64,000 nucleotides of DNA. It comes from an uncultured Collinsella sp. GTDB lineage: Bacteria > Actinomycetota > Coriobacteriia > Coriobacteriales > Coriobacteriaceae. The notes below the pieces were generated by a model. It had not been told where the DNA came from. It saw nothing but the letters and a program-made list of their open reading frames with translations, and did no database searches. Location of the stretch: positions 1 through 64,000 of the forward strand of contig CABUQG010000001.1 of the NCBI GenBank assembly GCA_902493535.1, written 5' to 3'. Both the position numbers and the translations under genes were made by a program. How positions within the stretch are numbered: position 1 is the stretch's first letter; each line of letters opens with the position of its first letter. Positions 1 through 8,247 of this stretch are shown piece by piece.

Positions 1-2
1 GG

Positions 3-173
3 AAAGAAGCTGCGCCGCGGGGGAGGCGACCCAAATGGCTTTCTCATATCGTCTTTAAGCCAATGGTTGGATTTAAAGCGAAGCAACTCATTGAACTTGT
101 AAAATCTCTGGCTGAAATCGTCTTTGCCAGAGAGGAAGGACCATGGTCGAGAAGTCCGCGTTCGACTACGTGA
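3..173 (+). CDS. Possible 3' end of an unknown gene cut by the window edge
   Basis: One frame is open from the window edge to a TGA at 171-173 and encodes about 56 residues. The middle part reads like a natural amphipathic helix (KQLIELVKSLAEIVFAREEG), followed by a less protein-like tail. It would overlap the next gene by about 30 bases. No start is visible and no family is recognised. Chance openness over this length is quite possible, so this is a weak call. Confidence 0.25.
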   Translation, partial: KEAAPRGRRPKWLSHIVFKPMVGFKAKQLIELVKSLAEIVFAREEGPWSRSPRSTT

Positions 174-529
174 ACGAGATTTTGGGTATCGCCAACTACG
201 TGCACGATGTGTTACGCCCCACCGACACTACTGGGAACTGCCCGAGCCGCATCTCGAACGGCTACGCCGAGTGCGCCAACAGGCTCATCAACGAGACTGA
301 CGTGCGGGGCCGGGGCTATTCCTTCGACACACTACGGGCCCGCACACTCCACCGTAGACAGAACCTCGATCGCATCATCGCGAGCAACGGCCTGACGATT
401 GGCCCGCGCGTCGACGTCCCGGGACCGCTCTTCGTGACCGAGCCCGACCGCGACGACGAGATGGTGGATGAGTTCATCGGCTCGAGGTCGGGAGCGAAGA
501 TAGACGCGAAAACGGGAGAGATTCTCTGA
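143..529 (+). CDS. Unknown 128-aa protein, first gene of a two-gene unit
   Basis: The ATG follows a purine-rich GAGAGGAAGGA ribosome binding site. The product is soluble, 128 residues, mixed charge, without membrane segments or cysteine clusters, and I do not recognise the family. The segment around residues 60-85 is rich in arginine and leucine (FDTLRARTLHRRQNLDRI) and could be a helical, nucleic-acid or partner-binding stretch; that is a guess. Its TGA stop overlaps the next ATG (ATGA), so the two genes are almost certainly translationally coupled. TGA is a rare stop in this window, which fits a recently acquired pair. Confidence 0.55.
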   Translation: MVEKSAFDYVNEILGIANYVHDVLRPTDTTGNCPSRISNGYAECANRLINETDVRGRGYSFDTLRARTLHRRQNLDRIIASNGLTIGPRVDVPGPLFVTEPDRDDEMVDEFIGSRSGAKIDAKTGEIL

Positions 530-1164
530 TGGAGAGTGTGTTCAATGACCATGTGTTTCCTAAATACATGAGCCAACAAGTCATGAAGTCTCAGATGGAT
601 GGCTTCAACGACCCCACTTTGAGGGATTTCTCGCTGTTGGACTCGTCTGCCTTGATGAAGGACGAGTTTAAAGCCGATAAGTTCGATGATGAGTTCATAC
701 GATCTTTCCTCAATGCCGCAAAGGAGCTTGCGGCCGCTGGGAGGAAAGCAATTGACAAGCCTGGTATGTATTTGATGCTGGAGTATTCCTACGCGATTCC
801 GGTAATGTTCCTCACAAGGCACTGTATTGAGCTTGCAATTAAAAGGGCGATAAAAAGGTGTGGAGCTGAGCCTAAGAGAGATCACGGCCTCACGAGCTTG
901 TGGAACTCTTTGCTCTCAAGGTTTCCGAGGCAAAAGTGCCGTGAGGACAATAGAACCATCAAGAACATGGGTGCTTTCGTAAAAGCCGTTGCTGACATCG
1001 ATAACAACGGCATCAGCCTCCGCTATCCGCAGGACAAATCAGGCAGGCTAACGCAGGACAGGCCGCTATTCGTCAACAACGAGGAAGTCGTTTCGTATTT
1101 GGAGAAATTCGTAGAGCAGCTTGAACTGATTGACTTTGATTGTATTGTCGAGAACGGTAAATAA
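529..1164 (+). CDS. Unknown 211-aa protein with HEPN-like features
   Basis: The start ATG overlaps the upstream stop, so it is coupled to the 128-aa gene. The central part (FLTRHCIELAIKRAIKR, residues about 95-111, then HGLTSLWNSL) and a later YPQDKSG stretch resemble the helical pattern R/H-x-x-E-L-x-x-K followed by an H-[DG]-L-x-x-L/W motif seen in HEPN-type nucleotide or RNA-acting proteins. The family resemblance is by eye only. DNA here is clearly more AT-rich than the neighbouring core genes, which suggests transfer. A role in defence or as a toxin-like partner of the first gene is possible, but nothing in the window proves it. Confidence 0.5.
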   Translation: MESVFNDHVFPKYMSQQVMKSQMDGFNDPTLRDFSLLDSSALMKDEFKADKFDDEFIRSFLNAAKELAAAGRKAIDKPGMYLMLEYSYAIPVMFLTRHCIELAIKRAIKRCGAEPKRDHGLTSLWNSLLSRFPRQKCREDNRTIKNMGAFVKAVADIDNNGISLRYPQDKSGRLTQDRPLFVNNEEVVSYLEKFVEQLELIDFDCIVENGK

Positions 1165-1355
1165 ATGGTTGGGAACCGCTAAATACCGTTTCTAAAACCA
1201 TTGGTTGGAATAGTGGTTGTATTAGGCCGATAATCGAAACAGCTTTTGATTTTTTCCAACTACTTATTTTACATACCAAAAGTGTAGCTGGATGACAAAA
1301 CAGCACTTAGAAGGCGGTGCTGGATGCGGGATTCCGCGGCCGCCTTCAGCCCTCG

Positions 1356-2342
1356 CTACTCGTCGTCTCCGTCGTTGGGGTCGCCCTTGAGGGTGTTGAT
1401 GTCCAGGTACTGGTTATCGTCCTCTTTTTGCTGGGTTTCCGACTCCGCTTGGGTGGGGCCGCGGAACAGCTGGAATCCCTCAAACGCAATGACGCCGAGC
1501 AGGGCAATGACAATGGCGATAAAGGCAACCTTGACTGCCTGCGGAAATTCCGAGAAACGCAGCGCCTTTTCCTTGGCGTAATAATCGGCGAAGCGCTCTT
1601 CGCCCGTGCTTTTGGTATAAGCCGGTGCGGACGCGGCCTCCGGGTCATATTCCGGTGCGGGCGTGGCAGCGTACGGATCGTTGAGATAATCGCTCGATGC
1701 GGTGCCATAATCCTCGGTCTCGATGCGACCGTTGCCAGCATAGCCATCGGAATAATCGGAATATGCCGCACCGCCCTCATAGTCCGCGGCGCTCGTGTTG
1801 GCGGCAAAAAGCGGGTTAACTGGAACATCGAGCGCCGGCATGCCGGTAGAGGTCTCGTCCAGATCGGCTGCAGCCCAGGAATCATGGACAACCTGATGGG
1901 CAACGGGCTCATCGAGCCGTGTGACCGGAGGCTTGCGTGCCGCAGGAACGGGCAACTGCTGGGCGCTGTACATAACGGTGCTGTCGGCCGATTTGCCCTG
2001 CGTCGCTGCAGCGAGAAATGCCGCCGTCTCGGACGGGTCGCTTGCGGGGCGGGGAGCGGGTGTGGGCGCCGAAGTGGGTGCGGGCGTAGGCGCGGGCGTC
2101 GAAACGGGCGACTGCGCAGGAGTCAGCGCAGATGCGGGCTTAGGCGCAAGTGCGGGATTGGGGTTTGACGGGCGAGCCCCGCCGCCCATGAGTTCGTCGG
2201 CGGTCCACGGGCGATCATCCATCACGTCGTCAAGGCTCAGCGAAAACAGGTCGTCTTCACCCTCATCGAACATGCGGTGCACATGTCCACCAATTGCCGG
2301 AATCAATCCGCGACCGGTGCATGATGCCTTGCTCAACGCCAT
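1356..2342 (-). CDS. Proline/alanine-rich protein with a C-terminal membrane anchor
   Basis: The longest frame starts at 2438, but the ATG at 2342 has a good AAAGGA site just upstream and gives 328 residues. The N-terminal part is acidic and contains a DDVMDDRPWTADELMGGG stretch. Then comes a low-complexity Ala/Pro/Thr repeat (TPAPTPAPTSAPTPAP), a Tyr/Asp/Ser-rich region, and a single hydrophobic segment about 40-60 residues from the C-terminus (VAFIAIVIALLGVIAF) followed by an acidic tail. It looks like a tail-anchored protein with a long flexible cytoplasmic part. I do not recognise it; function unknown. Confidence 0.7.
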   Translation of the reverse strand: MALSKASCTGRGLIPAIGGHVHRMFDEGEDDLFSLSLDDVMDDRPWTADELMGGGARPSNPNPALAPKPASALTPAQSPVSTPAPTPAPTSAPTPAPRPASDPSETAAFLAAATQGKSADSTVMYSAQQLPVPAARKPPVTRLDEPVAHQVVHDSWAAADLDETSTGMPALDVPVNPLFAANTSAADYEGGAAYSDYSDGYAGNGRIETEDYGTASSDYLNDPYAATPAPEYDPEAASAPAYTKSTGEERFADYYAKEKALRFSEFPQAVKVAFIAIVIALLGVIAFEGFQLFRGPTQAESETQQKEDDNQYLDINTLKGDPNDGDDE

Positions 2343-2464
2343 TCTGTTCCATCCTTTCGAAATACTAATGACATCGATTATATGGAACTTCCCAAGCGGC
2401 TCGGTCTTGGATTCGTGCTTTCCAGAACTCGCGCCCAAAAGGGGAGGGCAATCCAGGCGAGTGC

Positions 2465-3118
2465 CTACTTGTTGCCGGCCGCCGCCTTGGCCTCATTGAG
2501 GTAGCTATAGAAGCTGTACTTGGAGATGCCAAAGAACTCGCAGGCGCGCTCGCTCGACTTGGAAATGAGGAAGGCACCGCGACGGTCGAGGTAGCCAATG
2601 GCACGAATGCGCTCGTCTTTGGTCATGAGTGCCGCGGGCTTGCCCACAAACTGCTCGCACTCGTGCAGCAGGTCCTCGAGCAGGTCGCCGATGTTCTTGG
2701 TAATGGGCTCGGGCTCGGTATAGCCCGTGCCGCCGGTGCCGGTGAAAGCGTCGAGCGAGCGCTCAAAAGCCTTCATAAGCGTAATGTCAAAGTTGATGCC
2801 CAAAATGCCGACGGGCTTGCCTTCGTCGTTGCGGATAAAGATGGTCGAGGACTTGAGCAGCTTGCCATCGGTGGTTTTAGTGAGGTACGGCTCGCGGTCG
2901 TGTACGTCGGTGCTGCCCTCGTGCATGGACTCAAACACGATATGGCTGGGGCCGTCACCCAGTTTACGCCCGCTGACGTGGCCGTTTTCGATCACTACGA
3001 TGGAGTGGTCCACGTCTTCGGTTTCCAGATCGTGGACGACGACTTCGCAGTTGGGGCCAAATTGGAGCGCCAGACCGTGTGCAAGGCGCTTATAAAACTC
3101 AATCTGTGACGGGGTCAT
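2465..3118 (-). CDS. YheO/DauR-type PAS and helix-turn-helix transcription regulator
   Basis: The start at 3118 is preceded by AGGAAGG, so the upstream frame to 3193 is not used. The 217-residue product has an N-terminal YheO-like PAS domain (residues about 5-125, with the GILGINFD strand near its end) and a C-terminal DauR-like helix-turn-helix (ERACEFFGISKYSFYSYLNEAK). Family members control amino-acid catabolic genes and may sense a small ligand through the PAS domain. It is transcribed divergently from ygeX, and the shared 277-base gap holds two identical-type palindromes, so it most likely regulates ygeX-ygeY-ygeW and itself. The ligand is not known; a diaminopropionate or purine breakdown intermediate is an inference. 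Confidence 0.85.
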   Translation of the reverse strand: MTPSQIEFYKRLAHGLALQFGPNCEVVVHDLETEDVDHSIVVIENGHVSGRKLGDGPSHIVFESMHEGSTDVHDREPYLTKTTDGKLLKSSTIFIRNDEGKPVGILGINFDITLMKAFERSLDAFTGTGGTGYTEPEPITKNIGDLLEDLLHECEQFVGKPAALMTKDERIRAIGYLDRRGAFLISKSSERACEFFGISKYSFYSYLNEAKAAAGNK

Positions 3119-3237
3119 GGGTGCCTTCCTAAAAATTAGTTTGGGCTCACTGTGCCATAAACCACACTTGACCGCAAACAAATCCATCAACAAGGCAATT
3201 CATGACCGTTCGTCGGCGAAAAGGTACCGATTGCGGC

Positions 3238-3303
3238 AACAAACAATTTGTTAGGTTTGCCAATCAAAAAGTGTGATAGAACATTACTAACAAACTTTTT
3301 GTT
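3238..3303. promoter_or_regulatory. Two matching palindromic operators upstream of ygeX
   Basis: AACAAA-CAA-TTTGTT lies at 3238-3252 and AACAAA-CTT-TTTGTT at 3289-3303. Both are perfect 6-bp dyads with a 3-bp spacer, and their centres are 51 bp apart, close to five helical turns. They sit in the gap between the YheO-type regulator and ygeX, so they are the obvious candidate binding sites for that regulator. The spacing suggests cooperative binding on one face of the DNA. The match and spacing are seen; the regulator assignment is inferred. Confidence 0.65.
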
Positions 3304-3395
3304 TGGCATCCACATAAAAGTTCAGTCGCATGAATGGGAATGGGCTGAAACGCGTATGCGGGGGCCGGCAAGAGAGGACTTAAGGAGTTCACCGT

Positions 3396-4610
3396 ATGGC
3401 CGATAAGATCCAGTGGGCGGGCAACACGATGCCCAAGAGCGATGACAAGCACTTGGGAATCATGAGCCTCGACCACGTGAAGAAGGCCCGTGCCTTCCAC
3501 CAGTCGTTCCCTCAATATACCGTCACTCCGCTTGCCCGTCTGGACGGTCAGGCTGCGCGCCTGGGCCTGTCCAACCTGTGCGTTAAGGACGAGAGCTATC
3601 GCTTTGGCCTCAACGCCTTTAAGGTCCTGGGCGGCTCGTTTGCCATGGCCAACTATATTGCCGATGAGACCGGCAAGGACGTTGCCGACTGCACCTTCGA
3701 TTACCTGACCTCCGATCAGCTGGCCGAGGACTTTGGCCAGGCCACCTTCTTTACCGCCACCGACGGCAACCATGGCCGCGGCGTGGCATGGGCTGCCAAC
3801 AAGCTGGGCCAGAAGGCCGTCGTTCACATGCCCAAGGGTTCCACTAAGCCCCGCTTCGATAACATCGCCGCCGAGGGCGCAACGGTGACCATCGAAGAGG
3901 TCAACTACGACGAGTGCGTGCGCATGGCCGCTGCCGAGGCCGACGCCTGCGAGCGCGGCGTCATCGTTCAGGACACCGCCTGGGAGGGCTACGAGAAGAT
4001 CCCGTCCTGGATCATGGAGGGTTACGGCACCATGGCTTCCGAGGCTGCCGAGCAGCTGCGCGAGATGGCCATCAACCGCCCGACGCACGTGTTTGTCCAG
4101 GCTGGCGTGGGTTCGCTCGCCGGCGCCGTGGTGGGCTACTTCACCAACCTGTATCCCGATAACCCGCCCACCTTCGTCGTGGCTGAGTGCGCGCCTGCCG
4201 CCTGTCTGTACAAGGGCGCTGCCGCCGGCGACGGCGATCCGCGCATCGTGGACGGCGACATGCCCTCCATCATGGCCGGTCTGTGCTGCGGCGAGCCCAA
4301 CATTCTGGGCTGGGATATCCTGCGCAACCACGTCACCGCCTTCGTGTCCTGCCCCGACTGGGTCACCGCTCGCGGCATGCGCACCCTGGGCGCTCCCGAG
4401 AAGGGCGACCCGCGCGTCATCTCCGGCGAGTCCGGCGCTGTGACCACCGGCCTGGTCGAGACCCTCATGCTCGATCCCGAGTACGCCGAGCTCAAGGAAC
4501 TCATCGGCCTGGACAAGACGAGCTCCGTGCTCTGCTTCTCCACCGAGGGCGACACCGATCCCGACCAGTATCGCCGCATTGTTTGGGAAGGCGAATATCC
4601 CACTTGCTAA
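3396..4610 (+). CDS. ygeX: Diaminopropionate ammonia-lyase
   Basis: This fold-type II PLP enzyme (404 aa, usual length about 400) converts 2,3-diaminopropionate to pyruvate and two ammonia. The PLP lysine is K76 in GLNAFKVLGG, and a TDGNHGRG motif follows near residue 123. An AAGGAG site precedes the ATG. It heads a run ygeX-ygeY-ygeW and then mocA-hyuA. In Escherichia coli the same set lies with hydantoinase and xanthine-dehydrogenase-like genes, and in gut anaerobes this set has been linked to anaerobic urate and purine breakdown. Control by the divergent YheO-type regulator through the palindromes at 3238-3303 is likely. Confidence 0.95.
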   Translation: MADKIQWAGNTMPKSDDKHLGIMSLDHVKKARAFHQSFPQYTVTPLARLDGQAARLGLSNLCVKDESYRFGLNAFKVLGGSFAMANYIADETGKDVADCTFDYLTSDQLAEDFGQATFFTATDGNHGRGVAWAANKLGQKAVVHMPKGSTKPRFDNIAAEGATVTIEEVNYDECVRMAAAEADACERGVIVQDTAWEGYEKIPSWIMEGYGTMASEAAEQLREMAINRPTHVFVQAGVGSLAGAVVGYFTNLYPDNPPTFVVAECAPAACLYKGAAAGDGDPRIVDGDMPSIMAGLCCGEPNILGWDILRNHVTAFVSCPDWVTARGMRTLGAPEKGDPRVISGESGAVTTGLVETLMLDPEYAELKELIGLDKTSSVLCFSTEGDTDPDQYRRIVWEGEYPTC

Positions 4611-4684
4611 TCGTTGGGGCGGAGTAAATAGGTATCGCTCCGCCACCTCACAGGTAGATTCCTTCGTTTGAAAGGTTATGAACA

Positions 4685-6070
4685 ATGGCTAAAGAACTCG
4701 ATTTCGACGCTATCAAGGCTGCTGCTGAGTCCCATCGTGCTGATATGACTCGCTTCCTGCGCGCTATGATCTCCCATCCCTCTGAGTCTTGCGAGGAGGG
4801 TGAGGTTGTCGCCTGCATCAAGGCCGAGATGGAGAACCTTGGCTATGACGAGGTCAAGGTCGACGGTCTGGGCAACGTCATGGGCTTTATGGGCGAGGGC
4901 GACAAGATCATCGCCATCGACTCCCACATCGACACCGTCGGCATCGGCAACATCGAGAACTGGGATGCCGATCCCTACGAGGGCTACGAGACCGACGAGA
5001 TCATCTACGGCCGCGGTGGCTCCGACCAGGAGGGTGGCATGGCTTCTGCTACCTATGCTGCCAAGATGATGAAGGACATGGGCCTCATCCCCGAGGGCTA
5101 CAAGATTATGGTCGTCGGCACCGTCCAGGAAGAGGACTGCGACGGCATGTGCTGGCAGTACATCTACAACAAGGACGGCATTAAGCCCGAGTTCGTCATT
5201 TCCACCGAGCCTACCGACGGCGGCATCTATCGCGGTCACCGCGGCCGCATGGAGATCCGCGTCGACGTTCACGGCACCTCCTGCCACGGCTCCGCTCCCG
5301 ACCGCGGCGATAACGCCATTTACAAGATGGCCGACATCATCGCCGACGTCCGCGCCCTCAACAACAACGGCTGCGACGAGTCAACCGACATCAAGGGCCT
5401 CGTCAAGATGCTCGACCCCAAGTACAACCCCGAGCACTTCGAGGATGCCCGCTTCCTGGGCCGCGGCACCTGCACCGTCAGCCAGATCTTCTACACCAGC
5501 CCCAGCCGCTGCGCTGTCGCTGACTCCTGTGCCATCTCCATCGACCGTCGTATGACCGCCGGTGAGACCTGGGAGTCCTGCCTGGACGAGATCCGCAACC
5601 TGCCGGCCGCCAAGAAGTACGGCGACGACGTGAAGGTCTCCATGTACATGTACGACCGTCCGTCCTGGACCGGCGAGGTCTACGAGACCGAGGCTTACTT
5701 CCCCACGTGGATCAACAAGGAGACCGCTCCGCACGTCAAGGCCCTCGTCGACGCCCACAAGGCCATGTTCGGTGACGAGCGCATCGGCTGCGAGCCCAGC
5801 ATGGACAAGCGCACCGGTCGTCCGCTGTGCGACAAGTGGACCTTCTCCACGAACTGCGTTTCCATCCAGGGCCGCTATGGCATCCCCTGCGTCGGCTTTG
5901 GCCCGGGTGCCGAGTCTCAGGCTCACGCTCCCAACGAGGTCACCTACAAGGACGACCTGGTCACCGCTGCCGCCATGTATGTGGCTGCCCTGAACCTCTA
6001 CGATCCGAGCCAGGCCGATGGCGATGCCACCGTGTTCCGCGCCGGTCTGACCAACAACAAGATCGACTAG
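4685..6070 (+). CDS. ygeY: YgeY family M20-type amidohydrolase/deacylase
   Basis: 461 residues. M20 metal ligands are visible: HID at residues 81-83, D114 in GRGGSDQEGG and the EE pair at 150-151, which normally bind a two-metal centre and supply the general base. The family includes ArgE, DapE and dipeptidases; YgeY itself has no firmly established substrate, but it always travels with ygeX and ygeW. It lies 74 bases after ygeX with a GAAAGG site and is probably in the same transcript. Likely cytoplasmic. It probably hydrolyses an amide in the pathway that yields diaminopropionate; that step is an inference. Confidence 0.9.
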   Translation: MAKELDFDAIKAAAESHRADMTRFLRAMISHPSESCEEGEVVACIKAEMENLGYDEVKVDGLGNVMGFMGEGDKIIAIDSHIDTVGIGNIENWDADPYEGYETDEIIYGRGGSDQEGGMASATYAAKMMKDMGLIPEGYKIMVVGTVQEEDCDGMCWQYIYNKDGIKPEFVISTEPTDGGIYRGHRGRMEIRVDVHGTSCHGSAPDRGDNAIYKMADIIADVRALNNNGCDESTDIKGLVKMLDPKYNPEHFEDARFLGRGTCTVSQIFYTSPSRCAVADSCAISIDRRMTAGETWESCLDEIRNLPAAKKYGDDVKVSMYMYDRPSWTGEVYETEAYFPTWINKETAPHVKALVDAHKAMFGDERIGCEPSMDKRTGRPLCDKWTFSTNCVSIQGRYGIPCVGFGPGAESQAHAPNEVTYKDDLVTAAAMYVAALNLYDPSQADGDATVFRAGLTNNKID

Positions 6071-6271
6071 TCCCATTCCTCGATCTTGTTGAGCCGGGGG
6101 CAGTTTATGCCCCCGGCGCCTCCTGTTGACTTGGGGCCCGCGGTCGTTATCTCCCATGCTTCCTCGACGGTGGCGGGTCCTCGTCATAGCGCTCTGCATG
6201 TTCTAGCCACACGCGCATGCCGGAGCGCATCTACTCATTGCGATCGTTTCACCTTTAGAAAGGACATTTAC

Positions 6272-7474
6272 ATGGACGCCAAGTTTACCGAGCTCGTCGA
6301 GCAGCTGAACGGCCTCGATTTTAAGGGTATGTACGGCAGCGACTTCCTGCACACCTGGGATAAGACCACCGATGAGCTCAAGGCGCTCTACATCGTCGCC
6401 GACGCTCTGCGCGAGCTGCGCGAGAACAACGTTTCGTCCAAGATCTTCGACTCGGGCCTGGCCGTCTCGCTGTTCCGCGACAACTCCACCCGTACGCGTT
6501 TCTCCTTCTCTAAGGCCGCCAACCTGCTCGGCCTTGAGCTGCAGGACCTGGACGAGAAGAAGTCCCAGATCGCTCACGGCGAGACCGTCCGCGAGACCGC
6601 TACCATGATCTCCTTCATGGCCGACGTCATCGGCATCCGCGACGACATGTACATCGGCAAGGGCGACGCCTACATGGCCGAGGTCTCCGAGTCTGTCCAG
6701 CAGGCTTACGAGGACGGCGTTCTGGATCACCGTCCCACGCTCATCTCCCTGCAGTCCGACTCCGATCACCCCACGCAGTCCTCTGCCGACATGCTCTACC
6801 TTATCAACGAGTTTGGCGGCCTTGAGAACCTCAAGGGCAAGAAGGTTGCCGTTACCTGGGCCTATTCGCCCTCTTACGGCAAGCCGCTGTCCTGCCCACA
6901 GTCGCTGATCAGCCTGCTGCCCCGTTTTGGCATGGACGTCACCCTGGCCCACCCCGAGGGCTACGACCTCATGCCCGAGGTCGTCGAGCGCGCTAAGGGC
7001 TACGCCGCCGAGTCCGGCACCACCTTTAAGCAGGTCAACACCATGGCCGAGGCCTTCGAGGGCGCCGACATCGTGATCCCCAAGAGCTGGGCTCCGTTTG
7101 CCGCCATGGAGAAGCGCACCAACCTGTACGCCGAGGGCGACGACGCCGGCATCGCAGCGCTCGAGAAGGAGCTGCTCGCTCAGAACGCTACGCATCAGGA
7201 TTGGTGCTCCACGACCGAGCTCATGGAGAAGACTGCCAACGGCCAGGACACTATCTTTATGCACCCGCTGCCCGCCGACATCTCCGGTGTCTCTTGCGAG
7301 CACGGCGAGGTCAACGCCGACGTCTTCGACATGCACCGCGTGGGCATGTACAAGGAGGCCAGCTACAAGCCGTACGCCATCGCAGCCATGATGTTCCTGC
7401 AGAAGGTTGCCGATCCCGCCGCTACCCTCAAGGCCCTCGACGAGCGCAACACCGCTCGTTGGCTCCAGGCCTAA
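6272..7474 (+). CDS. ygeW: YgeW, carbamoyltransferase-family protein
   Basis: The ATG at 6272 has an AGAAAGGA site; the open frame that runs back to 6086 has none. The product has 400 residues, with the carbamoyl-phosphate binding motif STRTR at 72-76 and the family HPLPAD motif near the C-terminus, so it belongs to the aspartate/ornithine carbamoyltransferase fold. YgeW members are longer than OTC and do not use ornithine or aspartate as far as known. A 200-base gap separates it from ygeY, but the strand and context suggest one regulon. A hairpin terminator follows at 7498-7537. Confidence 0.93.
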   Translation: MDAKFTELVEQLNGLDFKGMYGSDFLHTWDKTTDELKALYIVADALRELRENNVSSKIFDSGLAVSLFRDNSTRTRFSFSKAANLLGLELQDLDEKKSQIAHGETVRETATMISFMADVIGIRDDMYIGKGDAYMAEVSESVQQAYEDGVLDHRPTLISLQSDSDHPTQSSADMLYLINEFGGLENLKGKKVAVTWAYSPSYGKPLSCPQSLISLLPRFGMDVTLAHPEGYDLMPEVVERAKGYAAESGTTFKQVNTMAEAFEGADIVIPKSWAPFAAMEKRTNLYAEGDDAGIAALEKELLAQNATHQDWCSTTELMEKTANGQDTIFMHPLPADISGVSCEHGEVNADVFDMHRVGMYKEASYKPYAIAAMMFLQKVADPAATLKALDERNTARWLQA

Positions 7475-7497
7475 AGCCGGGTTGAGGTAAGCCATGT

Positions 7498-7537
7498 AAA
7501 GGGGGCGCTCTGCCAATCGGCGGGGTGCCCCTTTTTT
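7498..7537 (+). terminator. Rho-independent terminator after ygeW
   Basis: An AAAGGGGGC arm at 7498 pairs imperfectly with GCCCCTTTT at 7528-7536 and runs directly into a T tract. It separates ygeX-ygeY-ygeW from mocA-hyuA. Confidence 0.75.
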
Positions 7538-7624
7538 GCATCGCGGGCGTGCGGGATAAGTGCTTTCGATGTGGATGCCCGCGGCGCGAGTTATGGGTAC
7601 GATGGTTTCAGGGGAGGTATCACC

Positions 7625-8239
7625 ATGAAACTTGGATGCGTCATTATGGCCTCGGGCGAGGGCAAGCGGTTTGGCTCTAACAAGATGCTTGCCGATATCT
7701 ATGGCGAGCCGCTGATTGCCCGGACCATCGATTCGGTTCCCCGGGGCTTTGACGTTGTGGTCTCGACGCGTTGGCCCGAGGTCGCCCAGATTTGCGAGGA
7801 CAAGCATTGCCCGTGCGTGCTGCACGATGGCGAGCTGCGCAGCGAAAGCGTCCGTGCGGGCCTTTCGTGGGGAGTCGAACGCAACTGGAAAGGTTGCCTC
7901 TTTTTGCCGGGCGACCAGCCGCTTGTGAGCGCGGATTCTTTTGATGCCATGGTTCACGCGTTTGACGAGCGTGGCCGCAAACATCCGGTGCGCTTGGCGT
8001 GCAGCGGTGAGCCTTCGAGTCCGGTGCTCTTTCCGGCGGAACTGTTCGATGCACTTATGTGTCTTGAGGGCAAGGACGGCGGCGGTTCGATTCTCAAAGG
8101 TCGCGTCGACGTCACGCTGGTCGAAGCGCGCGCCTACGAGCTGTGGGATGTCGATACCGCCAAGGGACAGCGACGCATAGCGGAGCATATTGCCGCCTGC
8201 TCGTATTTTGATCGCGTGGCCAACTGTATGAATCGATAA
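7625..8239 (+). CDS. mocA: MobA/MocA-like molybdenum cofactor nucleotidyltransferase
   Basis: The ATG at 7625 follows GGGGAGG; 204 residues. The N-terminal nucleotide-binding loop reads IMASGEGKRFGSNKML (residues about 7-22) and an LPGDQPLVS motif lies near residue 98, typical of NTP transferases. MocA members add CMP to molybdopterin to make the cytosine dinucleotide cofactor used by xanthine-dehydrogenase-type hydroxylases; the E. coli ygfJ gene next to hyuA is similar. It is eight bases upstream of hyuA. With yqeB, yqeC and xdhC nearby, it points to maturation of a selenium-dependent molybdenum hydroxylase. Exact nucleotide preference cannot be told from the sequence. Confidence 0.88.
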   Translation: MKLGCVIMASGEGKRFGSNKMLADIYGEPLIARTIDSVPRGFDVVVSTRWPEVAQICEDKHCPCVLHDGELRSESVRAGLSWGVERNWKGCLFLPGDQPLVSADSFDAMVHAFDERGRKHPVRLACSGEPSSPVLFPAELFDALMCLEGKDGGGSILKGRVDVTLVEARAYELWDVDTAKGQRRIAEHIAACSYFDRVANCMNR

Positions 8240-8247
8240 GGAGCAAC

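Noticed and set aside
60..1209. Near-identical CCAATGGTTGGA (60-71) and CCATTGGTTGGA (1198-1209) as attachment repeats around the two-gene unit
   Set aside because: Only 12 bases with one mismatch, and no integrase nearby; chance is likely.
1310..1347. Terminator hairpin for the minus-strand gene at 1356
   Set aside because: GAAGGCGG and CCGCCTTC pair, but the loop is 22 bases and the T tract is weak and ten bases away.
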